Positions 1 to 5,558 of a stretch of 6,004 nucleotides of DNA are shown here, piece by piece. A program made the translations under genes and the position numbers. Numbering within the stretch: position 1 is the first letter of the stretch; each line of letters begins with the position of its first letter. Source of the DNA: CAIZGX01 sp039805165. Lineage in GTDB: Bacteria; Bacteroidota; Bacteroidia; Flavobacteriales_D; Sanyastnellaceae. Location of the stretch: contig JBDLUS010000020.1 of the NCBI GenBank assembly GCA_039805165.1, positions 1-6,004 of the forward strand. Reading direction: 5' to 3'. Below the pieces are notes generated by a model that had not been told where the DNA came from, ran no database searches, and saw only the letters and a program-made list of their open reading frames with translations.

Positions 1-845
1 CGGCTATTTCAACATTAATTTTTCCTGGCGATGAAGTGATTCTTTTCGCGCCGGCATACGACTGCTATGCACCCGCAGTAGAGTTGAACGGTGGAAAGGT
101 TGTTTGGATTGAATTGGAAGGTGAAGACTTTCACATTCCTTGGGAAAAAGTAAAGGCCGCCATTAACGATCGAACAAAATTGATGTTGGTGAATACACCG
201 CACAATCCGACCGGCGCGGTGAATACGTTAGATGATGCGCACAAGCTTTTAGAAGTGGTTCGCAATACTAATGTATTCGTTATCTCCGATGAAGTATATG
301 AACACATTGTGTTCGATGGAAAAAAGCACGAGAGTTTGGCGCAATTTCCTGAGCTGCGCGAGCGTATGATGTTGGTGTATTCCTTCGGAAAGACATTTCA
401 TGCTACAGGATGGAAATTGGGCTACGCGGTGTGCGATGCGAAGTGGATGGTTGAATTCCGAAAGCAACACCAGTTCAACGTTTTTACCTGCAACGCTCCC
501 TTTCAAATTGCCATTGCCGAATACATGAAGACGGTTGACTATTCTGAGATTTCGCGCATGTACGAGCGCAAACGAAATTTATTTGTGGAAGCTCTCGCGG
601 GCAGCTCTTGGAGAGCATTGCCTTGCGCAGGAACATATTTCCAAGTGCTCGATTACTGTGAAATTTCAAGTGAATCTGATTTCGATTTCGCGGTGAAGTT
701 GAACAAGGAAGCGAAGGTGACAAGCATTCCACTTTCACCTTTCTATGAAAACGGAAGTACAGAAAAACGTTTGCGTTTTTGCTTCGCGAAGGAAGATCAT
801 GAGTTATTGGAAGCGGCTAATCGATTGAAGGCTTATCTTCGCTAA
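1..845 (+). CDS. ybdL: Methionine/glutamine aminotransferase, YbdL type (5' partial)
   Basis: This is a fold-type I PLP-dependent aminotransferase, cytosolic. The reading frame is open from base 3, so the gene starts before the window; 280 residues are visible. YbdL-type enzymes are about 385 residues, so roughly 100 N-terminal residues are missing. Visible motifs are NTPHNPTG (nt 192-215, cofactor-ring Asn), SDEVYEH (nt 285-305, Asp and Tyr that bind PLP), SFGKTFHATGWKLGY with the Schiff-base Lys at nt 390-392, and RLRFCFAK with the substrate-carboxylate Arg at about nt 774-776. The segments HNPTG, ISDEVYEHI, SFGKT.H.TGWK.GY, LPC.GTYF and CFAK match my memory of E. coli YbdL, a methionine aminotransferase related to glutamine transaminase K. 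The likely role is transamination between methionine or aromatic amino acids and keto acids, including the last step of methionine salvage. Its stop TAA shares one base with the next start. Assignment to the family is firm; substrate preference is inferred. Confidence 0.93.
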   Translation, partial: AISTLIFPGDEVILFAPAYDCYAPAVELNGGKVVWIELEGEDFHIPWEKVKAAINDRTKLMLVNTPHNPTGAVNTLDDAHKLLEVVRNTNVFVISDEVYEHIVFDGKKHESLAQFPELRERMMLVYSFGKTFHATGWKLGYAVCDAKWMVEFRKQHQFNVFTCNAPFQIAIAEYMKTVDYSEISRMYERKRNLFVEALAGSSWRALPCAGTYFQVLDYCEISSESDFDFAVKLNKEAKVTSIPLSPFYENGSTEKRLRFCFAKEDHELLEAANRLKAYLR

Positions 846-1639
846 TGATGGGACGTATTTTATTCCTCATACTTTTTTCTCTAACGCTTCAAGCGAACGC
901 ACAATTCCGTTCGTTGAATCCGATGTCGTTTTTGCCGAGTGAAAATCCATCGTTTGTGGTTTCACCCATGGACTATAACAAAGCAGGCGCTTATTATCAA
1001 TCGTCGGGCGGAAGGGGAATACAAGGGCAAATGAATTTAGATAAGATCTATTCGGCAGTGGGTGTCGATGTTTATCAGAATTCAAACGCGTTCAATGCAG
1101 CAGCCCTTCAATTCGCTACGCATTCGTACACCACACGTAGCAATTTGCACGTGGGAATTGGTGGACGTGCGGAGTTTACAAATTATGAAAATCAAAATTT
1201 TGCTTATGCGGTTGGCTTGAATGTGATGAGTAATCCAGCTGGAAAGTTCATGGTTGGTTTGTCTTACAAGTCGAATGACCTTCAAGTCATGCCTTTCAAT
1301 AACGAAGTGAAAAATGTTTCGCAGGTGTTGTGCACGCAAGTGGGATGGTCATTTCTAAATCTTTCGAGAAGATCCACGTTAGCTTTTTCAGGAATCTATA
1401 AGCGTGGATTCGAAAATGAATCGAAGCTTCGTCAGTACCAAGGAGGACTTAATTTTTCAACCCGACAATATGCCGTTGGAATGGGAGTGCGAACATGGGA
1501 TAACGTGCACAGCGGTGCTTACATTCGAGGTATGCTTATCTATAGAAAATTTGTTGGTGTTTATACTGGACTCGCAAGCGACAAACACAAATCGCTTCAA
1601 CATTTGAATCACGAAATTTCTCTTCAATATAAATTTTAA
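845..1639 (+). CDS. Small outer-membrane beta-barrel protein, possibly PorP/SprF-like
   Basis: This 264-residue protein has a clear signal peptide: basic MMGR, a hydrophobic run LILFLILFSL-like, then ANA|Q with cleavage after about residue 19. The mature part has alternating polar/aromatic segments rich in Gly, Tyr, Asn and Ser and no long hydrophobic helix. It ends in ISLQYKF, a terminal aromatic residue typical of outer-membrane barrels. NPSF near residue 35 and the final HEISLQYKF loosely recall the PorP/SprF family linked to type IX secretion (NPAF… at the start, SHEI…YRF at the end). It is shorter than that family and I do not see the usual GYSYD-type strand, so this is a suggestion only. 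Translation is probably coupled to the aminotransferase, because the starts ATGATG at 845 and 848 sit on its stop codon. The next gene begins 2 nt after this stop, so all three are likely one transcript. Confidence 0.88.
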   Translation: MMGRILFLILFSLTLQANAQFRSLNPMSFLPSENPSFVVSPMDYNKAGAYYQSSGGRGIQGQMNLDKIYSAVGVDVYQNSNAFNAAALQFATHSYTTRSNLHVGIGGRAEFTNYENQNFAYAVGLNVMSNPAGKFMVGLSYKSNDLQVMPFNNEVKNVSQVLCTQVGWSFLNLSRRSTLAFSGIYKRGFENESKLRQYQGGLNFSTRQYAVGMGVRTWDNVHSGAYIRGMLIYRKFVGVYTGLASDKHKSLQHLNHEISLQYKF

Positions 1640-1641
1640 TT

Positions 1642-3267
1642 ATGAAAAATCTATTTGCATTTAGCGCATTGTTTTTTGTGTCGATTGGAATGTTCGCACA
1701 AACGAATGTGTCCTCGAAGATTACGCAAGTAACCGTGTACCTTCAAGGTGCGCAGTTGGTGCATACCGCTGAAACACAGGTTTCACAAGGGAAACAGACG
1801 GTAGTGTTCACGGGATTAAGCGCAGACATGCAACCCGAAAGTGTGGTTTTGGAATGCAGCAACCGCAATGTGGTTTTTCAAAGTGTTTCCATTCGCAACA
1901 ACTATTTGAAAGAGCAAACACCGAATGCGAAGATTGCAGAATTGCAAGAGAAGTCGGCTTTGGTAGAGGAAAAGTTGGCTGCGCTTCGCGCAGAGAAAGG
2001 TGTCTATGCAAAGGAACGCGACATGTTATTTCGCAACGAAGCCATTGGCGGAACATCGAACAATGTGCCTATTGCAGAGATTGAAAAGGCTGCCGATTTC
2101 TTCCGCAAGCGCAACAACGAAATCAATGTTTTCTTATTGAAGGCAGATGCTGAGGAACGCAAGCTCATTAAAGAGTCAGCCAGTTACACGGCGCAATTGC
2201 AAGAATTGAATGCGAAAGAAAATCCGCCTACTTCTGAAGTTACAGTTGTACTCGATGCAAAGACGAGAGGAGAAGCCATCTTCACCTTGAAATATTTGGT
2301 TCGCAATGCGGGTTGGGCTCCGAAATATGATGTTCGCGCAGAGAACGCAATTGATCCGGTGAAGTTAGATTATCACGCGAATGTGTTCAATAAATCAGGA
2401 TTGGATTGGACAGAAGTGTTAATGATTTTAAGCACGAGCGAGCCTCTTCAAGGAGCTGAGAAGCCAAGGTTAGAGACTTGGGACGTAGCAGAGTCGACAC
2501 AAAGAATAGCAGGGGTTCAAAAGAATTTAGAGTCGGTGATGATAATGGACATGAAGAGCAATCGCAGCGATTATTTAAAGAAAGAAGACAGGGGTGGAGA
2601 AGTAGCCTTTCAGCAAGTCGCTGTTCAAGAATTAAGTGCAGAGTTTGAAATTGAATTGCCATACACCATTCTATCAGACGGAAAGCCTTATGTAGTAGAT
2701 GTTACTTCATATTCACTTCCTGCAACCTACATGCATTATGCAGTGCCGAAGCAAGACGCTGATGCGTTTTTAATGGCGAAGGTTGTTGGTTGGAACACCC
2801 TGAATTTGGTGAGCGGAAAGGCGAGTGTCTATTTCGCTGGTGCATACTTAGGACAGAGTTTCATTAACACCGCTTCAGTAGACGATACACTGTCACTTTC
2901 ATTAGGAAGAGACAAACGTGTAGCATTAGCGCGCAAGAAGCAATCTGAATTAAGTAAGCGTCAGTTGTTAGGCAACAACGAAAAAGAAACGTTCTATTTC
3001 GAAACTACCGTTCGCAACAACCGCGACAAAGAGATTAATGTTTTGTTGGAAGACCAATTGCCAATTTCTTCCGATGGACAAATTGAAGTCGCTATGTTGG
3101 AAATCTCTGGAGCCGTTTTGGAAAAGAACACCGGCAAACTTTCTTGGAATATAAAGTTAGCACCTGGTGAAAGTAAAACTGTCACCCTTGGCTACAGCAT
3201 CAAGACTCCGAAGTCTATGCAAGTTTCGAAGGCGAAGTTTAGGACGATTGCGTGCCCGAGCTTCTAG
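1642..3267 (+). CDS. DUF4140/DUF4139 protein, mucoidy-inhibitor MuiA family
   Basis: This 541-residue exported protein has a signal peptide (MKNLF…IGMFA|Q, cleavage near residue 19). The order of parts fits the MuiA family. An N-terminal DUF4140-like domain (about 25-95) contains VTVYLQGAQLVHTAE and VFTGLSADMQPESV. Two charged coiled-coil stretches follow (about 97-133 and 147-192). A C-terminal DUF4139 domain (about 199-525) contains NAGWAPKYDVRA (222-233), SGLDWTEVLMILST (from 252), LPYTILSDGKPY (339-350) and a late LAPGESKTVTLGYSIK. A charged linker (about 268-330) interrupts the domain. Family function is poorly defined; the name comes from a mucoid-phenotype locus, and envelope or polysaccharide roles are assumed. 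It is the last gene of the plus-strand cluster. Codon choice changes in the middle: Leu TTA dominates at about 2400-2970 but TTG elsewhere. Its TAG stop lies inside a degenerate 14-nt repeat unit. Confidence 0.93.
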   Translation: MKNLFAFSALFFVSIGMFAQTNVSSKITQVTVYLQGAQLVHTAETQVSQGKQTVVFTGLSADMQPESVVLECSNRNVVFQSVSIRNNYLKEQTPNAKIAELQEKSALVEEKLAALRAEKGVYAKERDMLFRNEAIGGTSNNVPIAEIEKAADFFRKRNNEINVFLLKADAEERKLIKESASYTAQLQELNAKENPPTSEVTVVLDAKTRGEAIFTLKYLVRNAGWAPKYDVRAENAIDPVKLDYHANVFNKSGLDWTEVLMILSTSEPLQGAEKPRLETWDVAESTQRIAGVQKNLESVMIMDMKSNRSDYLKKEDRGGEVAFQQVAVQELSAEFEIELPYTILSDGKPYVVDVTSYSLPATYMHYAVPKQDADAFLMAKVVGWNTLNLVSGKASVYFAGAYLGQSFINTASVDDTLSLSLGRDKRVALARKKQSELSKRQLLGNNEKETFYFETTVRNNRDKEINVLLEDQLPISSDGQIEVAMLEISGAVLEKNTGKLSWNIKLAPGESKTVTLGYSIKTPKSMQVSKAKFRTIACPSF

Positions 3268-3292
3268 AACTACATTGTTGGAACGGCGTTAA
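3265..3292 (-). repeat. Two degenerate inverted 14-nt repeat units (left arm)
   Basis: Read on the minus strand, this segment is two decayed copies of the 14-nt unit found at 3441-3494. On the plus strand, unit one (3265-3278, TAGAACTACATTGT) differs from the reverse complement of the first right-arm unit, TGGAACTACGTTGT, at 2 of 14 positions. Unit two (3279-3292, TGGAACGGCGTTAA) differs at 4. Across the unit junction, 3267-3284 is the reverse complement of 3449-3466 with one mismatch in 18. The first three bases are the stop codon of the DUF4139 gene. Confidence 0.7.
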
Positions 3293-3440
3293 TTAAAAAC
3301 TCTAGGATATTTAAGAAATATTCGGCAGCTGTATATACAAGAATTACATGAGTTAGGATGAACCAATCACAATTTGTTACCAGTTAATTAGTTCCTTGAT
3401 AAATCTTTTGAGAACTGAATTGTGCTGTAATGAAATCGGA

Positions 3441-3494
3441 ACAACGTAGTTCCAACAACGTAGTTCTCACAACGAAGTTCTAACAACGCAGTTC
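3441..3494 (+). repeat. Four tandem 14-nt direct repeats (right arm)
   Basis: The core ACAACGNAGTTC begins at 3441, 3455, 3469 and 3483, an exact 14-nt period. The variable base is T, T, A, C in order; the two bases after the core are CA, TC, TA, and the last copy runs into an A tract. Every other core position is invariant. The array lies in the convergent gap between the DUF4139 gene and the cytochrome gene, just beyond the cytochrome stop. Fourteen is neither a codon multiple nor a helical turn, and no start codon or SD belongs to it, so it is not coding. It could be an intergenic repeat family or a structured 3' end. Confidence 0.88.
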
Positions 3495-3515
3495 AAAAAA
3501 AATCTACGATTTTTT
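3495..3515 (-). terminator. AT-rich hairpin with T tract at cytochrome gene end
   Basis: On the minus strand AAAAAATC (3515-3508) pairs with GATTTTTT (3504-3497) around a 3-nt loop, followed by further T residues to 3495, giving a run of eight T. The TAG stop of the cytochrome gene (3506-3504) spans loop and stem. The layout is that of an intrinsic terminator, but the stem has only two G-C pairs and would be weak. On the plus strand it could also end readthrough from the DUF4139 gene. Confidence 0.4.
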
Positions 3516-3842
3516 CAAAGGTCCCATTGTCACCAAGTAACGAAGAATCGCTTGCTCTTCCTTCTTGTCAATGCCTGCTGCTTTGTCTTTGTTGGCCATT
3601 TCAACCATTTCTGGAACGTGGTGCTTCCAACCGCGAACGCCTTCAGATGCTGGATCTTTTAATGCGTGACAACTTTGGCAATGCTCAGTGTACAAAACCT
3701 GTCCAGTCTGCAATTCAGCAAGCGTAACGCCAGAGAATTCTGTTTTCGCTATACTTAAATCAGCTTCAGTAATTGTTGCTTGCTTCGAAGCGGCACATCC
3801 AACAGCCACTGCTGCAATTGAAAGAAAGATCCATTTTTTCAT
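3504..3842 (-). CDS. Monohaem c-type cytochrome lipoprotein
   Basis: This is a small 112-residue electron carrier. The N terminus is a lipoprotein signal (MKKWIFLSIAAVAVGC) with lipobox AVGC and lipidated Cys16, so it is probably membrane-anchored on the periplasmic side or sorted to the outer membrane. A single haem site CQSCH is at residues 55-59 (nt 3666-3680), preceded by the helix GQVLYTEHC. The second half, W72…VPEM79-VEM82 and then EEQAILRYLVTM, follows the usual W-x-M / E-x-x-I-x-x-YL pattern of small cytochrome c domains. Met79 or Met82 is the likely sixth haem ligand; Met106 is less likely. Partner and pathway are not apparent: no oxidase or dehydrogenase subunit is adjacent. It is transcribed divergently from the omega-amidase across 43 bp. 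I am confident in the cytochrome call but have no specific function. Confidence 0.93.
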   Translation of the reverse strand: MKKWIFLSIAAVAVGCAASKQATITEADLSIAKTEFSGVTLAELQTGQVLYTEHCQSCHALKDPASEGVRGWKHHVPEMVEMANKDKAAGIDKKEEQAILRYLVTMGPLKKS

Positions 3843-3885
3843 GAAGCCAAGATACTTGATTTATTATTATTTCACATAACTTCGA
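3843..3885. promoter_or_regulatory. Shared divergent promoter region, cytochrome and omega-amidase
   Basis: This 43-bp AT-rich gap must hold at least part of the promoters for two divergent genes. On the plus strand TTG (3856-3858) is followed 18 nt later by TAACTTCG (3877-3884), 7 of 8 to the Bacteroidota -7 box TAnnTTTG. That would put the transcript start at about the second in-frame ATG of the amidase gene. No equally good box was found for the minus strand. Confidence 0.3.
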
Positions 3886-4653
3886 ATGCAAATGAAACTA
3901 AAGTCACTTTTACTGGAAACGTCCCTGCATTGGGAAAATCAAGAAGAAAACCGTTCTCATTTCAGGGCGTTACTGCAAGAACAACAACCCAATCAATGGG
4001 ATCTGATTGTCCTTCCTGAAATGTTTTCTACAGGATTTACCATGAACACCGCAGTGTCTGAAGAGCTTGTGAATGGCGAGTTTCCGAGTGTTACATTGAT
4101 GAAGGAAGAATCCGCAAGATTGAACGCCGCTATCGTTGGAAGTCTCTCGGTGCGTGAGGAGGGGAAGGCCTTCAACCGCTTATTTTTCGTTCGCCCAAGC
4201 GGAGAAGTTTCCACGTATAACAAACGTCATTTGTTCTCTTTTGCGGGTGAACACAAACACTACGAAGCAGGCGAGGAGCAGTGCCTGGTGGAATGGCGCG
4301 GATGGAATATTTTGCTGAACATCTGTTACGACTTGCGCTTCCCGGTTTGGACGCGAAATGAAATCATAAACGGACAGCCGAAATTCGATCTTATGATATA
4401 TGTCGCGAATTGGCCAAGCGTTCGCGCTGAAGTATGGAAGACTCTGTTGAAAGCACGTGCCATTGAAAACGTGGCTTACGTGATTGGCGTGAATCGCATT
4501 GGAGAAGACGGAAACGGACACGCATACAGCGGCGATTCGGCCATTGTGAATTTCCGTGGTGAACCAGTTCAAGAACTTTCGTTGGAAGACTTGAATGCCT
4601 TCCGCGAGAAGTTTCCTGCGCTAAACGATGCCGATTGGTTTCAACTTAAATAG
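3886..4653 (+). CDS. yafV: Omega-amidase, nitrilase superfamily (YafV type)
   Basis: This 255-residue enzyme is a carbon-nitrogen hydrolase, cytosolic, with the full Glu-Lys-Cys triad: Glu45 in LPEMFSTGF, Lys113 in YNKRHLFSFAGEH, and Cys147 in NICYDLRFPVW. LPEMF.TGFTM, the YNKRHLF(S)…GEH…Y.AG block and ICYDLRFPVW.RN are hallmarks of the YafV/NIT2-like omega-amidase branch, which hydrolyses 2-oxoglutaramate or 2-oxosuccinamate to the keto-diacid and ammonia. The length is normal for the branch (about 256 in E. coli YafV). It pairs functionally with glutamine transaminases such as the aminotransferase at the left end of this window, as in methionine salvage. Two in-frame starts, ATG 3886 and ATG 3892, are possible; neither has a strong SD, and a promoter-like box just upstream would favour the second. 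Its 3' end overlaps the opposing barrel gene by 8 nt. Confidence 0.94.
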   Translation: MQMKLKSLLLETSLHWENQEENRSHFRALLQEQQPNQWDLIVLPEMFSTGFTMNTAVSEELVNGEFPSVTLMKEESARLNAAIVGSLSVREEGKAFNRLFFVRPSGEVSTYNKRHLFSFAGEHKHYEAGEEQCLVEWRGWNILLNICYDLRFPVWTRNEIINGQPKFDLMIYVANWPSVRAEVWKTLLKARAIENVAYVIGVNRIGEDGNGHAYSGDSAIVNFRGEPVQELSLEDLNAFREKFPALNDADWFQLK

Positions 4654-5503
4654 AAAAACAAAAAGTTAGAATCTTGTTCCAACCTTTGAACTCGTTCAAG
4701 TTTAAGATCATCTTGTCTTTAGAAAACGCCAGCGAAAGCTCGGCGTTTTTGTTTGTGCCCAATGGAAGGAAGAATCCAGTGCTCACGTAATAGCCAAAGC
4801 CAATGCCGGTTTGCGGACGGTAGTTAATAACCTGTGCCGGATTCGCAGCACCTATAATTAACTCATAATTGCGATCTCCGACAATAGCAACGTTGTTAAT
4901 CACCTTCGTTCCGAGCATACTTCCACCAAATTGCATGAAGTACAGTCCGTTTCCACTTAACGCCCATCCAGTGCGATAACCCAACGCTAAGTTCAAGCGC
5001 TGTTCATTTCCTTCAATATTAAAAATACGGATATCGTTTTGTCCGTTCTGTTGTGCAGAAGTACCGTTCAATTGCATGGTGAATCTATCATAAGCCCTCA
5101 CTTTACACACATTCAAATCGAAAATAAGTGAAGATTTATTGTTGAAATCATATGCAGTCTGAAAGCCAATGTTAAAGCCTCCGTTGTACCGCATAGCCGT
5201 TGGATAAGCGTCGTAAGGAAATTGAAATCCGGTTGCGTTGAAGTAATTGGTAATGTACTGCGTCTCCTGCGGAGTCAGATTCAAACGCTCTTCTATGCTA
5301 TACATGCGCACACCGTTCGGATCTATGTTGTTGTTGTAGAAACCGCTTCCGTTATAATAGTTCGCAGAAACCTTTGAGGGGAAGTACATGCCCATGTTTA
5401 GGCCGAAGCGAAATCCTTTGCGCTCATCGCTATCTTGAGCGAACACGCTGGAAAACATAAGACTTAAGTAGCAGAGAGATATGAACAAGAAACTTTTTTT
5501 CAT
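4646..5503 (-). CDS. Predicted outer-membrane beta-barrel protein, unknown function
   Basis: This 285-residue exported protein has a classic signal peptide MKKSFLFISLCYLSLMFSSVFA|Q (cleavage after about residue 22; no lipobox despite Cys11). The mature chain has amphipathic strand-like segments: FRFGLNMGMYFPS at the start, then GGFNIGFQTAYDF, LIFDLNVCKVRAY, LNLALGYRTGWAL, and GIGFGYYVSTGFFLPLG late. A long Asn/Tyr-rich stretch at about 47-105 is probably an extracellular loop or plug. This fits the general Bacteroidota outer-membrane barrel fold. I do not recognise a specific family. Unlike many barrels it ends in LTFCFSI rather than a terminal Phe, because the stop lies inside the opposing omega-amidase gene (8-nt convergent overlap). 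A TAnnTTTG box lies just upstream, so it is probably transcribed alone. Confidence 0.88.
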   Translation of the reverse strand: MKKSFLFISLCYLSLMFSSVFAQDSDERKGFRFGLNMGMYFPSKVSANYYNGSGFYNNNIDPNGVRMYSIEERLNLTPQETQYITNYFNATGFQFPYDAYPTAMRYNGGFNIGFQTAYDFNNKSSLIFDLNVCKVRAYDRFTMQLNGTSAQQNGQNDIRIFNIEGNEQRLNLALGYRTGWALSGNGLYFMQFGGSMLGTKVINNVAIVGDRNYELIIGAANPAQVINYRPQTGIGFGYYVSTGFFLPLGTNKNAELSLAFSKDKMILNLNEFKGWNKILTFCFSI

Positions 5504-5522
5504 AACAAAAGGTGATTGTCTT

Positions 5523-5530
5523 CAAAAATA
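5523..5530 (-). promoter_or_regulatory. Candidate Bacteroidota -7 box for the barrel gene
   Basis: On the minus strand this reads TATTTTTG, a full match to TAnnTTTG, the -7 consensus of the Bacteroidota primary sigma factor. It ends 19 nt before the ATG at 5503, leaving a plausible short leader. I found no good TTG -33 box at the expected distance, so the call rests on one element, and chance matches to this box are common in AT-rich gaps. Confidence 0.4.
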
Positions 5531-5549
5531 AGCCGAAATTCGAGGCCAC

Positions 5550-5553
5550 GGAG
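5550..5553 (+). promoter_or_regulatory. Shine-Dalgarno-like GGAG before the exonuclease gene
   Basis: GGAG ends 5 nt before ATG 5559 (GGAGAAAAGATG). It is the clearest SD-like motif in the window, and it supports this start, as does the immediate onset of the conserved first exonuclease motif (AITDIETTG) at residue 4. Confidence 0.5.
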
Positions 5554-5558
5554 AAAAG

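Larger units (their letters stand above)
3265..3494. repeat. Composite repeat element with inverted arms (MITE- or REP-like)
   Basis: The left and right arms face each other across an AT-rich core (3293-3440) with no credible gene. The best arm pair is 3267-3284 with 3449-3466, 17 of 18 complementary bases, enough for a long stem around a loop of about 164 nt. The core holds a small hairpin (ATATTT/AAATAT, 3307-3321) and two antisense open stretches that look protein-like but lack starts. Two convergent genes end on either side, a common place for REP-like repeats. I see no transposase and no target-site duplication. Confidence 0.5.

Noticed and set aside
3307..3321. Hairpin ATATTT-AAG-AAATAT as terminator of the DUF4139 gene
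   Set aside because: The stem is six A/T pairs only and no T tract follows, so it is unlikely to end transcription.
3270..3383. Short minus-strand gene in the repeat core
   Set aside because: It has no usable start codon and only 37 codons, and its end is made of repeat units; kept only as an observation.
3441..3494. Possible CRISPR array
   Set aside because: The 14-nt units abut with only two variable bases between 12-nt cores; there are no spacers of CRISPR length and no cas genes.
3527..3727. Plus-strand open frame opposite the cytochrome
   Set aside because: It is the complement of the cytochrome coding sequence, which has a lipobox and a CXXCH haem site; no evidence supports a second product.
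4180..4572. 130-codon minus-strand open frame
   Set aside because: It is antisense to the omega-amidase core including its catalytic Cys region; no signal or domain is seen in it.
5504..5558. Promoter for the exonuclease on the plus strand
   Set aside because: TTG at 5516-5518 is present, but there is no TAnnTTTG-like box at a suitable distance.
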